Source: Heliocidaris erythrogramma (taxonomy: Eukaryota; Echinodermata; Echinoidea; Camarodonta; Echinometridae). From it: a DNA stretch of 64,000 nucleotides. This document shows positions 35,076-43,899 of this stretch, piece by piece. The stretch spans positions 21,094,277 to 21,158,276 of the forward strand of contig CM046866.1 of the NCBI GenBank assembly GCA_025617745.1, given 5' to 3'. A program made the translations under genes and the position numbers. Numbering within the stretch: position 1 is the stretch's first letter; each line of letters opens with the position of its first letter. The notes under the pieces are model-generated. The model was not told where the DNA came from. It saw nothing but the letters and a program-made list of their open reading frames with translations, and did not search any database.

Positions 35076-37241
35076 CCCGAGGGATAGTCACAGTCACTCG
35101 ACGCTTTGAGCGGTTAGCGCCTGTCGAGACCGACTTAGACTTCGGAAAGGACCGAGCAGGCTGAGTGGGCAAGAATTGTCTGGCCATCTCCTTTGCCTGT
35201 TTGCGACCCTCTATCTCTTTGTGGAAGACCTCATTAAACTGGCCCCCAAAGAGTTTGGGATGCGAGGAAGGGATACACCGCAAGAGAGGCGGGATGTCTT
35301 TCTCTAGCACTCCCAGTTTGGAGAGCGCCAACTTGAGGCGTTGATGCGTAATGTCAATCGCCGCTGATGAGAGCTGAGACCACTGAAGTCCAGCTAACAA
35401 AAGCAGGAGTTCATCCAACAAATTGGAGTCCCCCTCGGTCACATTCAGTTCAACTGATCTGGCCCGAAGGCGTAACAGTGAACCCAGGTACGCCGAAAGC
35501 CTTAAGCCCGACCTGACTTTGGTTTCAAAGTTCACTAGGGGCTTCTCGGCGGATCTATAGGACTGAGACTTGAAATTGATATTCAAGCGTTGTCCCATAC
35601 CTAAAATTTCCTGGGATAAACCCTTGGCTGAAAAGAAGCCCTGGGTATCATCCCGATAGAAAGAGAAGGCACTACCAAAGGGACGTCGGGTAGCCCGACC
35701 CGCATCGGTGAGTGCCTCCCTATCCCCATACTCCTGTTTGAAGTCCTCTGTAAGAGGAATACCAGGAGACGGGCCATGCTGTCTGAATAACAGCGATGGC
35801 TGATCACTGTCCGACTGGACTTGGGGAAAAATTTCTGGCATATACTTCTCTAACAGGGCCTTGGCATCTGCCGCCATAGCCTGACAAGGCTGGGGGTCGT
35901 AGCCGGCCTGAGATTCTGAAACAGACGGGGTAGAAACCTGCGAGACAGAATCAAATTCGGGAGAAGTTGTCCGGTGGGGAAAATCCCATGGGGGTGGATA
36001 TGCCCACGGACCAGTGACAGACTCCTCCCCCGGCGGGGCTCCGAGAGCCGCAGGCACGGGAGGAGTAGGTCGAGATACCGCATTCGGACAAAATTGTCCC
36101 AGGTTCTCATGAATATCGGAGACCGGGAAAACACCGGGGTCCGACTCGGGAACATCCTCCATCACAGTGATAAAACTGACTGGGGAGAACCCGTCTCAGT
36201 AACCGGCAGCGTCGGGGGATTAGTATCCAAACCATGCTGCTCAGCAAAGAGTCTCATTAATCTGAGCAACTCAGATTGAGAGTCGGGGGGGGGGGAGAGG
36301 GCGGAGCCTTCTTACCCGACTTGGGTTTATCCTTGGATTTACCCTTCTTGGCTTTAAGCTTCTTAGCGGGGGTGTGAGCCACCGTAATAGAAGACCGTTT
36401 AGAAGCACGGGAAGTGTTAGGCTGCAGTATAGAAGCCTTACTACCCAAATTGTCCGGGCCGGGCTCCCCAGTGGGGAGAAGCAATTCGACCGCAACTCTA
36501 GGGACTGTGCTTCCCCGACCAGAGCCCCGATTCGCATTAACTGCCGGGGGGTGGACGGGCTGCTGCATTGCAGCACTGCTGGGAATAGCACACGGAGCAC
36601 TGACGTTGGTCAGTGGCTGGCGGGAACCAGCAGTCTTCCGCTGCGAGAACCTGCTCGAGGAGGAGGTCTTCTTAGCGGGATGCGGATTTGCGTTACCGAC
36701 TGTAATTCCCCCAGACACACCTACGGTGGTCGGATGTCGGGGGAAGCCAGTAACACTGGGTGAAATCTCGCTAGGCACCCCGACGGTGGTCGGGGGTCGG
36801 CAAGACCCAGTAACATCATTAGCTGACCGCTTAGCGGTCTTACCAGTTAATGCCCCCTCCAGGCTCCCGACGGTGGTCGGGGGTCGAGAGGACCCGGTAA
36901 TACTAGCTACCGCCCCCCAACTGCAGACGCGGTGGTCGTGAGTTGGAGGGAGCTAGAATTGCTAATGACGGGTGTTCGGTCCGACGACTTATGAACACCT
37001 AACTTACCTATAAAGCCTGTCTTGCTCGACGTTCCCGGTACAAAAATACCAGAGCGAGCCGACAGACTGACGCCCTGACCATCGTGTTTGACACGCTGGT
37101 AGGCGAGCGAAACACAGAGGTCTCCAACACACTCACTGGGCTGACGCCCTTATAAGTGAGAGTAGTGGAAGGGAGGGAAGAAGAATTGGAAGAGCACGGA
37201 GGCAACCAAGACCTCGATTGCTCTTCCTCCGAAGAACTCAT
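34972..37241 (-). pseudogene. DIRS-B gag-like ORF1 (broken)
   Basis: Starts at ATG 37241 with MSSSEEEQSRSW, resembling the family A N-terminus. After 78 codons there is a GTAAGT site and a frame break. A second frame (~36952-36257) is Pro/Ser/Thr-rich with repeated RPPTTVG segments. It ends near an 11-base homopolymer C/G run at 36288-36298, where a length change probably shifted the frame. The last frame (36165-34972, 397 codons) matches the family A gag domain (PAALGAPPGEE, LNVTEGDSNLLDELL, LFGGQFNEVFHKEI) and ends in an R/G-rich tail (NRGRGSARGRGGRK). Function, by analogy: RNA-binding structural protein. Confidence 0.78.
36953..37007 (-). other. Candidate short intron in DIRS-B ORF1
   Basis: On the minus strand TTTATAG|GTAAGTTAGG begins at 37007 and AGCAATTCTAG|CTC ends at 36953. 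The first exon is exactly 78 codons and the frame entered at 36952 starts in phase zero, removing a stop codon that would otherwise block it. At 55 nt it is short and the pyrimidine tract is weak, so this is less secure than the family A case. Confidence 0.35.
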
Positions 37242-37689
37242 TATCACCTGTAAGGAGATATAAAAGAGTCAAACAATAAACAATTGTAAAGAAAAGGGCG
37301 TACAAAGCGGGAGTGAAACGGAATGGAATTTTCCAGCGCAGTGTGTGGAAAATTCCATTCACGCACTACGAACAAAAGAACACTCTCGTAAGGGTATATG
37401 CACACAACAGCCACACACACGAAACACCAACGAAACGTTACAGGGCTGAGCGCCCGACAAAACGCCAAAGCGAATGCCCTGGGCTACTATACGAAAGAGG
37501 TGAAAAGTGAGGTATGAATTTAAGCTCAAATATCACCAAAATAAATACGTGACAGACATAAACCGACACTAAACAGATATTAAAACAAGTCTAGGACGGA
37601 AATATTGGCAAAAGTCACCAGAAAACGCGCTAAAAGAGTAGCAAACTCTGATTTTTTGCGCAAGATAGTGACTTAGCTGCAACTCTTTA
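37242..37689 (-). other. DIRS-B 5' leader
   Basis: Non-coding leader between the 5' terminal repeat and the gag start. It contains an inverted repeat of about 17 bases (GGAATTTTCCAGCGCAGTGTGTGGAAAATTCC around 37324-37357, arms GGAATTTTCCA and TGGAAAATTCC). It ends, on the minus strand, with a pyrimidine-rich TCTCCTTACAG six bases before the ATG, a splice-acceptor-like site. Confidence 0.5.
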
Positions 37690-37858
37690 GGCTGCGAGAA
37701 GGAAAGAGGAGGATTGTGTGCGCGCGTCATGCGTACGTGCACAGAGGAAGGCGTGATCCTAGGGGGGTATATGCACTGTCGTGACTTTAATTACTCGAAT
37801 GGCTTGCGTAGTCGGAAGACTAGCAAATAGGTAGGTACATTGATTTATTGTAGTAAAT
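37690..37858 (-). repeat. DIRS-B 5' terminal inverted repeat
   Basis: Reverse complement of the blocks at 31697-31880: GTGTGCGCGCGTCATGC, GTGATCCTAGGGGGGTATA, AGTCGGAAGACT, AATAGGTAGGTAC. The final bases TTGTAGTAAAT abut the interrupted RT codons of DIRS-A copy 2. Confidence 0.88.
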
Positions 37859-38391
37859 ATGGAAATACGCATCTTTGAGATCTATCGAGATTGCGTAGTC
37901 CTTCCTCTTGATCAACGGGAGAATGGAGGCGAGAGTCTCCATCCGAAAATGTACCGAAGGAATGAATTTGTTTATTCTTTTCAAATTCAGTATCAACGAA
38001 GTTTTCCCTAGCGCTTGGGAATGACAAAGATTGGAGAAAGGGAAAGAGACGGCCGGTCTCTTACCCTCTCTATAGCCCTCTTTTGCAACAAAGACTTGAT
38101 CTCTTTTGAAGCATGAGATCGAGCCACGGCAGACATGGGAGGTGAACGAGTTCTTATAGCCCCTCCGGGGAGCGAAGCGGATAGATCTATGAAGAATCCG
38201 TCTCGCACGACGGAGAGCACAAAAGCGTCCCCGGAAAAGGCTTCCCAAGCGGGGAGAAAGAAACGAAGTCGGCCACCTACCATGTCGGAAAGAACAAGCG
38301 CTCGGGGAAAACCATCAAAGCCTAGGCTTGGCCTTATGCAAAGCCGTCGCCTTGCCACGGGAACCTCTCGAAGAGTCTCTGCCACGTCCAC
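37859..38391 (-). pseudogene. DIRS-A copy 2 reverse transcriptase, N-terminal part
   Basis: N-terminal part of the RT gene, starting in overlap with the gag end. It carries FVLSVVRDGFFIDL, AIERVRDRPSLSLSPIFVIPKR and then a stop codon at about 38008, where copy 1 and family B have an open codon. In a second frame the sequence goes on with LNLKRINKFI and SIDLKDAYFHI, and is cut at 37859 by DIRS-B. Its remainder is at 30588-31696. Confidence 0.85.
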
Positions 38392-40614
38392 CTCTCCCGC
38401 TGTGTTGACCCGAAGCAGGACCAGCAGGCCTCCGACGGACAGGGGCCCGCGTCGGCTTAGAGTGAGTGTGAAACTGCGTAGTCAAGTCAGAGACCTGCTT
38501 ACGCGCATCAATCTCTCTCTGAAAAACCGTAGCAAATTGACCACCAAAAAGCGAGGGACCCCGAAACGGAACATCCCGGAGAAGTTGCACGATGTCCGAC
38601 TCCTTAACCCCAAGGGCCGAAAGAGCCAAGACTCTGCGACGGTACGTAACCGAAGCGGCCGCAGAAGAAAGCTGTGACCACTGCAAACTAAAGAGAGTAT
38701 GCAACAGGTCATCAATAACCAGCTTGTCACCATCAGTGACATTCAACTCCTCCGCCCTAGACCCGAGGTCGGAGAGAAAACCTGAAAAAGCAGCCAGACG
38801 CATACCCGCTCTGACCTGGTTTTCAACACCGCTCCAACGCTTATCCTCCGAATTAAAGGCGACGGAGGTCAGCGGATTGACCGCCTGTAAACGGCGACTC
38901 ACCGCTAAAATCTCCGGAGAAAGAGATTTAGCTTTGAAAAAGCTGTCGTGATCTTGGGAACCGAAGGCAAAAGCCTCGATGCGGTCATACTCCAGCATAA
39001 AATCCTCCTTGAGAGAAATACCCTCGGAGGAATCCTGCTGCCTTAACAAACGCGAAGTCGAACCCTGCGCGCGGGTTGACTGAAATTCAGGGAGATATTT
39101 AGACAACAAAGCAATCGCTTCCACCCCGCACAGGGCGAGCGATTGAGGCTCCGCCTGCCCAAGCGATTCAGCAGGCGGACCCTCCCATGGATCAACATAA
39201 GTCTCCTCGCCCAGCGGAGCCCCGAGGGCCGCGGGAATAGGAGGCGCAGGCGGACCCTCCCATGGATCAACATAAGTCTCCTCGCCCAGCGGAGCCCCGA
39301 GGGCCGCGGGAATAGGAGGCGCAGGCGAACCCGACTCAGACAAAGAAGACTCAATCACAAAAGGTTGAATAGCCTCAAAGTCAGATCCCGGAATATGGGC
39401 AGAAGCAAGTGTTGAAGTACGCGGTACAAGGGACCAACCCTGATTCTGAGCGAAAGCCCGCATCATGCTGAACATTTCAGCTTGAGAGGAACTAGCCGGG
39501 TTAGCCAGGGCAGACGGGCAAGAGGCCGGCAAAACATTGCCCCTTTTTGCCTTTTTCTTGGCCTTCTTCTTGGCTGGCTCGACAAGAGTCGTAGCCGAAA
39601 CCCTTTTCTTAGAGCGCTTATTCGGATTCGTTCGGATCCCCGAAGCCGCTTCGGAAACACGAACCGAACCCTCCGTGGAGGGACGCTCACCTCCCTCAAA
39701 GGGAGTAGTGCGCTGAGGGTATGAACCCAAAGTCTCGCACAAATTACCCATATTGGCTGAGCAAAAAGATGCGATAGCCATGGGCTGGGTGCTGAAATCA
39801 CCCAGTGCGGGGGCAGACCGAGATGACTCGGTATGTGCCCGTTGACTACTAAAGGCGTGTGAACCCGCTATTGAACCGCTAGGGAGCGGCAATAGGAGAG
39901 CACTAGTAGTCACGCACTCAGGTGAAAACACCTGTTGCTCCGAAGAGCGTCCATAATTGTTAGCTCGAGCATTCTCATCAGCTGGCAATGTAGACAGCCC
40001 GGGAAGTACTCGTTCCCCCATATGGCATCGGCCGGGGGCTAGGGTTTGAGGACCCAGACCAACATGGACTAAGCCCGTGGGCTGCCCTGCAGTAGTGGGA
40101 CGCGTCTCCCCCAACGGATTTAAGCTAGTGAACGCTACCGTGCGGGAAACAGCCGCCCCCCTTCAGGTCTTGACGACCGGGGGATTGGATTCGAGATATC
40201 CAAACCACCTGAACCTGGCGGCAGTAGTGGGACGAGTTTCCCCTAACGGATTTAAGCGAGTGAACGCTACAGTGCGGGAAACGGCCGCCCCCCCCCCCCC
40301 CCCTCTGGTCTTAACGTCCGGGGGGTTGGATTCGAGATATCCAAACCACTAGAGCCTGACGCCACCCACCCCGAAGCCACGGGCCTCGGAGTTGACGTCC
40401 CAGGAACAGTTAACACCACCCATCCCGAAGCCGCAAGCTCCGAGACTGGCAAACTCTGCAGGGAAACACCACTAGGCAACTTACCTGCAGCCCTCCTCCC
40501 TCCCCCATGTACCGAAGTACTCGGGAGAGTTCTGGAGGGCCGAGTCGTCTTGCTAGACGACTCTTCGGAAGAAGCAGGTCTCCGCGACCTAGCTGCTTCT
40601 TCTTCCGAATTCAT
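38315..40614 (-). CDS. DIRS-A copy 2 gag-like ORF1 (possibly spliced)
   Basis: The best-preserved gag-like ORF in the window. A first piece of 43 codons plus one base (40614-40485; MNSEEEAARSRRP...) is followed by a candidate intron, then an uninterrupted frame from 40086 to 38315. The long frame has a basic Lys/Ala cluster (EPAKKKAKKKAKRG, ~39570) that looks like a nuclear localisation signal. It also has a Pro/Gly-rich part with a 75-bp tandem duplication (two copies of APPIPAALGAPLGEE, ~39175-39325), a central conserved region (ELNVTDGDKLVIDDLLHTLF, ~38730) shared with family B, and a Gly/Arg-rich tail (SGRGGRGRDSSRGSRGK). The tail suggests RNA binding. Presumed role: particle or ribonucleoprotein formation during retrotransposition. 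RT follows, overlapping in another frame. Confidence 0.75.
39168..39330 (-). repeat. 75-bp tandem duplication in DIRS-A copy 2 gag
   Basis: Two near-identical 75-bp copies (marked by CCTCCCATGGATCAACATAA at 39181 and 39256) add 25 codons in frame. Copy 1 shows only one such block near 8545-8600. Confidence 0.85.
40087..40484 (-). other. Candidate intron in DIRS-A copy 2 ORF1
   Basis: On the minus strand the donor is GCTGCAG|GTAAGTTG (exon end 40485), a perfect consensus. The acceptor is CCCACTACTGCAG|GG (exon start 40086). Exon 1 is 130 nt, and the phase joins it to the 40086-38315 frame. Left in place, the segment brings stop codons and frame loss. Inside it a ~70-bp segment (GCAGTAGTGGGACG... 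with GTGCGGGAAAC) occurs twice, at about 40090-40160 and 40220-40290, which is why it is longer than in copy 1. Confidence 0.5.
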
Positions 40615-40984
40615 AACACTGCAATAAAACAGACAATAAAGTAAACCAAAATATGAAATACTTTAACTGAGTGCAGATAAAAATATCAAAAATTTGGGAG
40701 ATACGCACAACAAATTTTCACAGCAAAAAACCGTAAGAACAAACACCGAACCCAAAGGCTCGGTGCCAAACGGAAACACCCTCAAACACACAGATATAAC
40801 TACGTGGGGCTAACCGTGAAAATGAAAACTAATTGCCAAGAAAAGGAATCAAAATCCCTTGCAATCGGCAAAAGTGACTAACAAAACACAAGAGTACTAT
40901 AATGTAAACAAATATAAGTACCGAAAAGTGCTTTTACGATGCGAAAAAGCGCGCTGAAAAGATACAAAAAGACCTGATTTCAGG

Positions 40985-41197
40985 AGCGCCGTAACTCGAC
41001 ATCCTAACTCGTCGGGGGCGAGCAAGAAAGAGGAAGATGGCCGTGGCGTGTTGACGCGCGTGAGTGGCGAAGGGGGCAATAGGATTACGGGGGGTGCGCA
41101 CAATATTGTGACTCATTTGTGTTAAATTCTCGAAGGGGTCCCGTAGTCAAGACTACTGGCATCATCGGTAGGTATATATGATTTATTGCAGTAAATT
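40985..41197 (-). repeat. DIRS-A copy 2 5' terminal inverted repeat
   Basis: Shows the reverse-complement blocks GACGCGCGTGAGTGGC, GATTACGGGGGGTGCGC, GTCCCGTAGTCAAGACTAC and GGTAGGTATATATGATTTATT found at the other end. It ends GCAGTAAATT against LINE sequence TGGTACC. Confidence 0.9.
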
Positions 41198-43720
41198 TGG
41201 TACCAATAATACAGAAGAGACATATATTAGTTTGGATAGGGCAAATACTTTCAACAATTGTATTTTACCAGTAAGGGTCAAATCACGCTGTTTACACCAG
41301 CCTAATAATCTTTTAATTTTACTTAATATTTCTTTATAATTCATCTCCTCCTTAATATTTACATCTACTGAAAAGTATATCCCAAGTATTTTAACAACTT
41401 CGACCTGCTTTCCCAGTGAAAACGTATTTCTTATATTTTCACGAGGACCCAACATTAATGCCTTTGTTTTATTTTTGTTCACTTTTAATCCGGATAATCT
41501 CCAAAACGTATTTAACACCTTCTCTAGAGTTTGTATTGATTCTAAATCTTTCAAACACATAGTCATATCATCTGCGTATAAGGTTAACTTCACTTCAAGA
41601 TGTCCTATTTGTATTCCGTTTATATTTTGTGTTTTACGAACTGCAAGTGCCAACAATTCTACAACTAAAAGAAACAAATACGGAGACAATGGATCCCCCT
41701 GACGTACTCCTCTCCCAACATCAAAGTAACCAGTGGAGTGTCCACCATTCATAACACAACTAACTGCTTTAAAGTACAAAATATCAACCCACTTACGAAA
41801 ATGAGGACCAAAACCATACAGACGTAATATTTTCTTCAAATATGAATGGCAAACGGAATCGAACGCTTTTTCAAAGTCGATGGCCAACAAGAAACCGTTT
41901 ATATTAAATGTAGACGAATGGAATATAACATCGTCTATTAATCTTACTGCTTCTCCTATATTCCTTCCTTTCATATAGCCTACTTGATCTGTATGAATAA
42001 CCTCATCTAAAACTTTTTTAATCCTGCTCGCTAGCAATTTAGACAATATTTTATAATCCACATTCAATAATGAAATGGGCCTATAGTTTTCTATGAAAAG
42101 AGGGTCTTTACCTTCTTTTTCAATTAAAGTTATAACCCCCTGTTTTTGTGACGAAGGCAGTTCCCCTTTTTGGAAGGAAGTATTAAAAGAATCTATGACT
42201 AATTTTCCTATCACTGGCCAGAATGTTCGATAGAATTCTACAGTCAAGCCGTCATTACCGGGGTTTTATTTAATTGCATCTCATTTAAAGTGGAGAAACA
42301 TTCCCCCATGCTTATTTTTCCATCGCATAATTCCTTGCTACTTTCCTTTATCATTGGAATATCACTGAAAAAATATTCTTGTCCAGATTCATATCCACCT
42401 TTCTGATTAGTTTCTAAATACAAACCTGAATAAAATGTTCTTATTTCTTTTAAAATCTGTTGTTGACATATTATCATTTCTCCATTATTAGATTTTAATT
42501 TCCCTATGAAAGTTTTATTACTATTTACTTTTAACAATTGTTCAAAGTACTTATCGTTAATTTCACTTTCTTCAAACCAATTGGCCCGAGATCGCACTTT
42601 CAAACCACTTAAAGCATGTCCGTATATCCCATTTAACTCCGCTCTTTTTAATTCTAACTCTTCTAATTTATTTCTATTACCATCTAAAGCCAAATTTTCC
42701 TCCAATGTTTGCACTTCATCCTGTGATTTACTCATAAGTAACCTTCTTTCTCGTGCCTTAATCTTAGAGTATTTTATTGTATAATCTCGTACTTTCATTT
42801 TAACAATATCCCATAAAAGTCTATTATCTACAATTTCTTTTCTTAACACTTCTATCACGCAAGTTATTTCTTTTCTCATGCCGTTTGTATATTCTGAATC
42901 TAAACAAAGACTATTATTAAACTTCCAATAGGATGGTCCTCGTTTAAAAAATTCATGTGCAAGTTTTATTTCTAACTCAATAGCCGAATGATCGGGGGCT
43001 ACTGAAGCAACGATTTTACAGCCGTTTACTCGCTCTTCTAAACCACTAGTTATGATCCAGTAGTCTAACCTACTTTGAATTTTTCTGTCTATACGTAAAT
43101 TGTTTCTTTTTCCAAATTCTTTTTTCTCCAAATATCAATTAAATCAAATTTCCCCTGAAAATCATCAAATTCTAAATTAAAAGCCTGTCCTATTCTCCTC
43201 CCTTTATTTGAACAATCTAAATTAAAGTCTCGAATCATATTAAAGTCCCCTCCAAGAATTATAGGATGCCCTTCATTATTAAACTCTTCAAGACCTCTCT
43301 CTATAAAGTGCGAAGAAACGCTAATTGGAGGTTTTATTTATCCCTGTTTGCAAAGTAAACATTTCCCAACACAAGACGTATCCCCTGAACTTCACCATCA
43401 ATCAATGTATATCGCCCTTCTAAATCAATTTTAGTTTTTAATACCTTAAAATTCAGCTTAGATTTAATAAATACACAAACCCCTTTACTGTGATTGGTAC
43501 CGTGACTGAAAAAAATAACCCCATCCCATTCTGCTTTCTATTTGTCTTTGACATCAACAGTACTAAATGTTTCCTGAAAAAATATTACATCTCCTCTTTG
43601 TCTACTCCAATTAATAATCGAACCTCTCTTCTTTAAATCCCTTAAACCTTTAACATTTAAAGACAATATGTTCATTAACATTCCTCGATTACCCGCCATG
43701 ATAACTATTATTGTAATCAT
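41198..43720 (-). pseudogene. LINE ORF2: APE-type endonuclease and reverse transcriptase (broken)
   Basis: Retrotransposon ORF2 that nicks target DNA and reverse transcribes the element RNA. The endonuclease starts near 43690 with MLMNILSLNVKGLRD...DVIFFQETF, hits a TAG at about 43538, continues with GTNHSKGVCVFIKSK, and ends with RLDYWIIT and the conserved PDHSAIEL (43010). A linker with SRANWFEE and NDKYFEQLL follows. The reverse transcriptase (42247-41183) shows YRPISLLNVDYKILSK, GFLLAIDFEKAFDSV, GVRQGDPLSPYLF and the catalytic YADD (41575). The motif set and C-terminal zinc knuckle suggest the L1/Tx1 group. Breaks: the nonsense codon, frameshifts near 43130 and 42245, then the DIRS insertion. 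Confidence 0.9.
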
Positions 43721-43740
43721 AATTTAGAATTCCGGAAGGA
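41198..43740 (-). mobile_element. L1/Tx1-like LINE, 5' part of ORF2 region
   Basis: 5' section of the LINE whose 3' section lies at 25212-27869. It includes the endonuclease and reverse transcriptase domains and is cut at 41197 by DIRS-A copy 2. The upstream limit is uncertain. If the ORF1 fragment at 51390-51700 belongs to it, the element's true 5' end is at 51911. Confidence 0.85.
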
Positions 43741-43898
43741 AGAAGGACATACACTTCTTGGATAACAACTAACTGATTCGGTACAAATTGCCTTGAATAT
43801 TTTTTGTCACATGTGCACCTTGCACCTAAGCCCGATATACATAAATTCTCACCTGTAACACTCAAATAAGATAAAGCTACAAATAATACTATAACCAC
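43689..43898 (-). other. Unassigned open frame just upstream of LINE ORF2
   Basis: A ~69-codon open frame without an ATG. It has a hydrophobic, signal-like start (VVIVLFVALSYLSVTG) and then a C-x-C motif (ARCTCDKKYSRQFVPNQ). It overlaps the start of LINE ORF2 by a few bases. It could be the end of a LINE ORF1, a stray exon, or chance. I do not assign a function. Confidence 0.2.
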
Positions 43899-43899
43899 T

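Larger units (their letters stand above)
31697..37858 (-). mobile_element. DIRS-type retrotransposon, family B, nested in DIRS-A copy 2
   Basis: A complete DIRS-like element of about 6.16 kb on the minus strand. It sits inside the RT gene of DIRS-A copy 2: GGGAAT at 31691-31696 is followed by the element, and ATGGAAATACGC at 37859 continues the host codon series for the DAYFHIP box. Its ends (CAGTAAAATCAG and TTTATTGTAGTAAAT), inverted repeats, internal complementary region and gene order match family A in design, but the sequence is diverged throughout, so it is a separate family. Confidence 0.93.
27870..41197 (-). mobile_element. DIRS-A copy 2, inserted in a LINE and itself interrupted
   Basis: Second copy of DIRS family A on the minus strand. 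Ends are GTAAAATCAGCACTG at 27870 and the TTTACTGCAATAAATC-type end (reverse complement) at about 41197. With DIRS-B (31697-37858), the MULE-like MITE (28654-29021) and the TTAA MITE (29642-30583) removed, about 5.9 kb remains, close to copy 1. Gag and recombinase frames are much better kept than in copy 1, so this copy is younger or less decayed. Its target was the ORF2 of the LINE at 25212-43740. Confidence 0.92.

Noticed and set aside
34223..36941. Several plus-strand open frames over the DIRS-B gag and RT region
   Set aside because: They are antisense shadows of GC-rich DIRS-B genes on the minus strand, which carry the conserved motifs.
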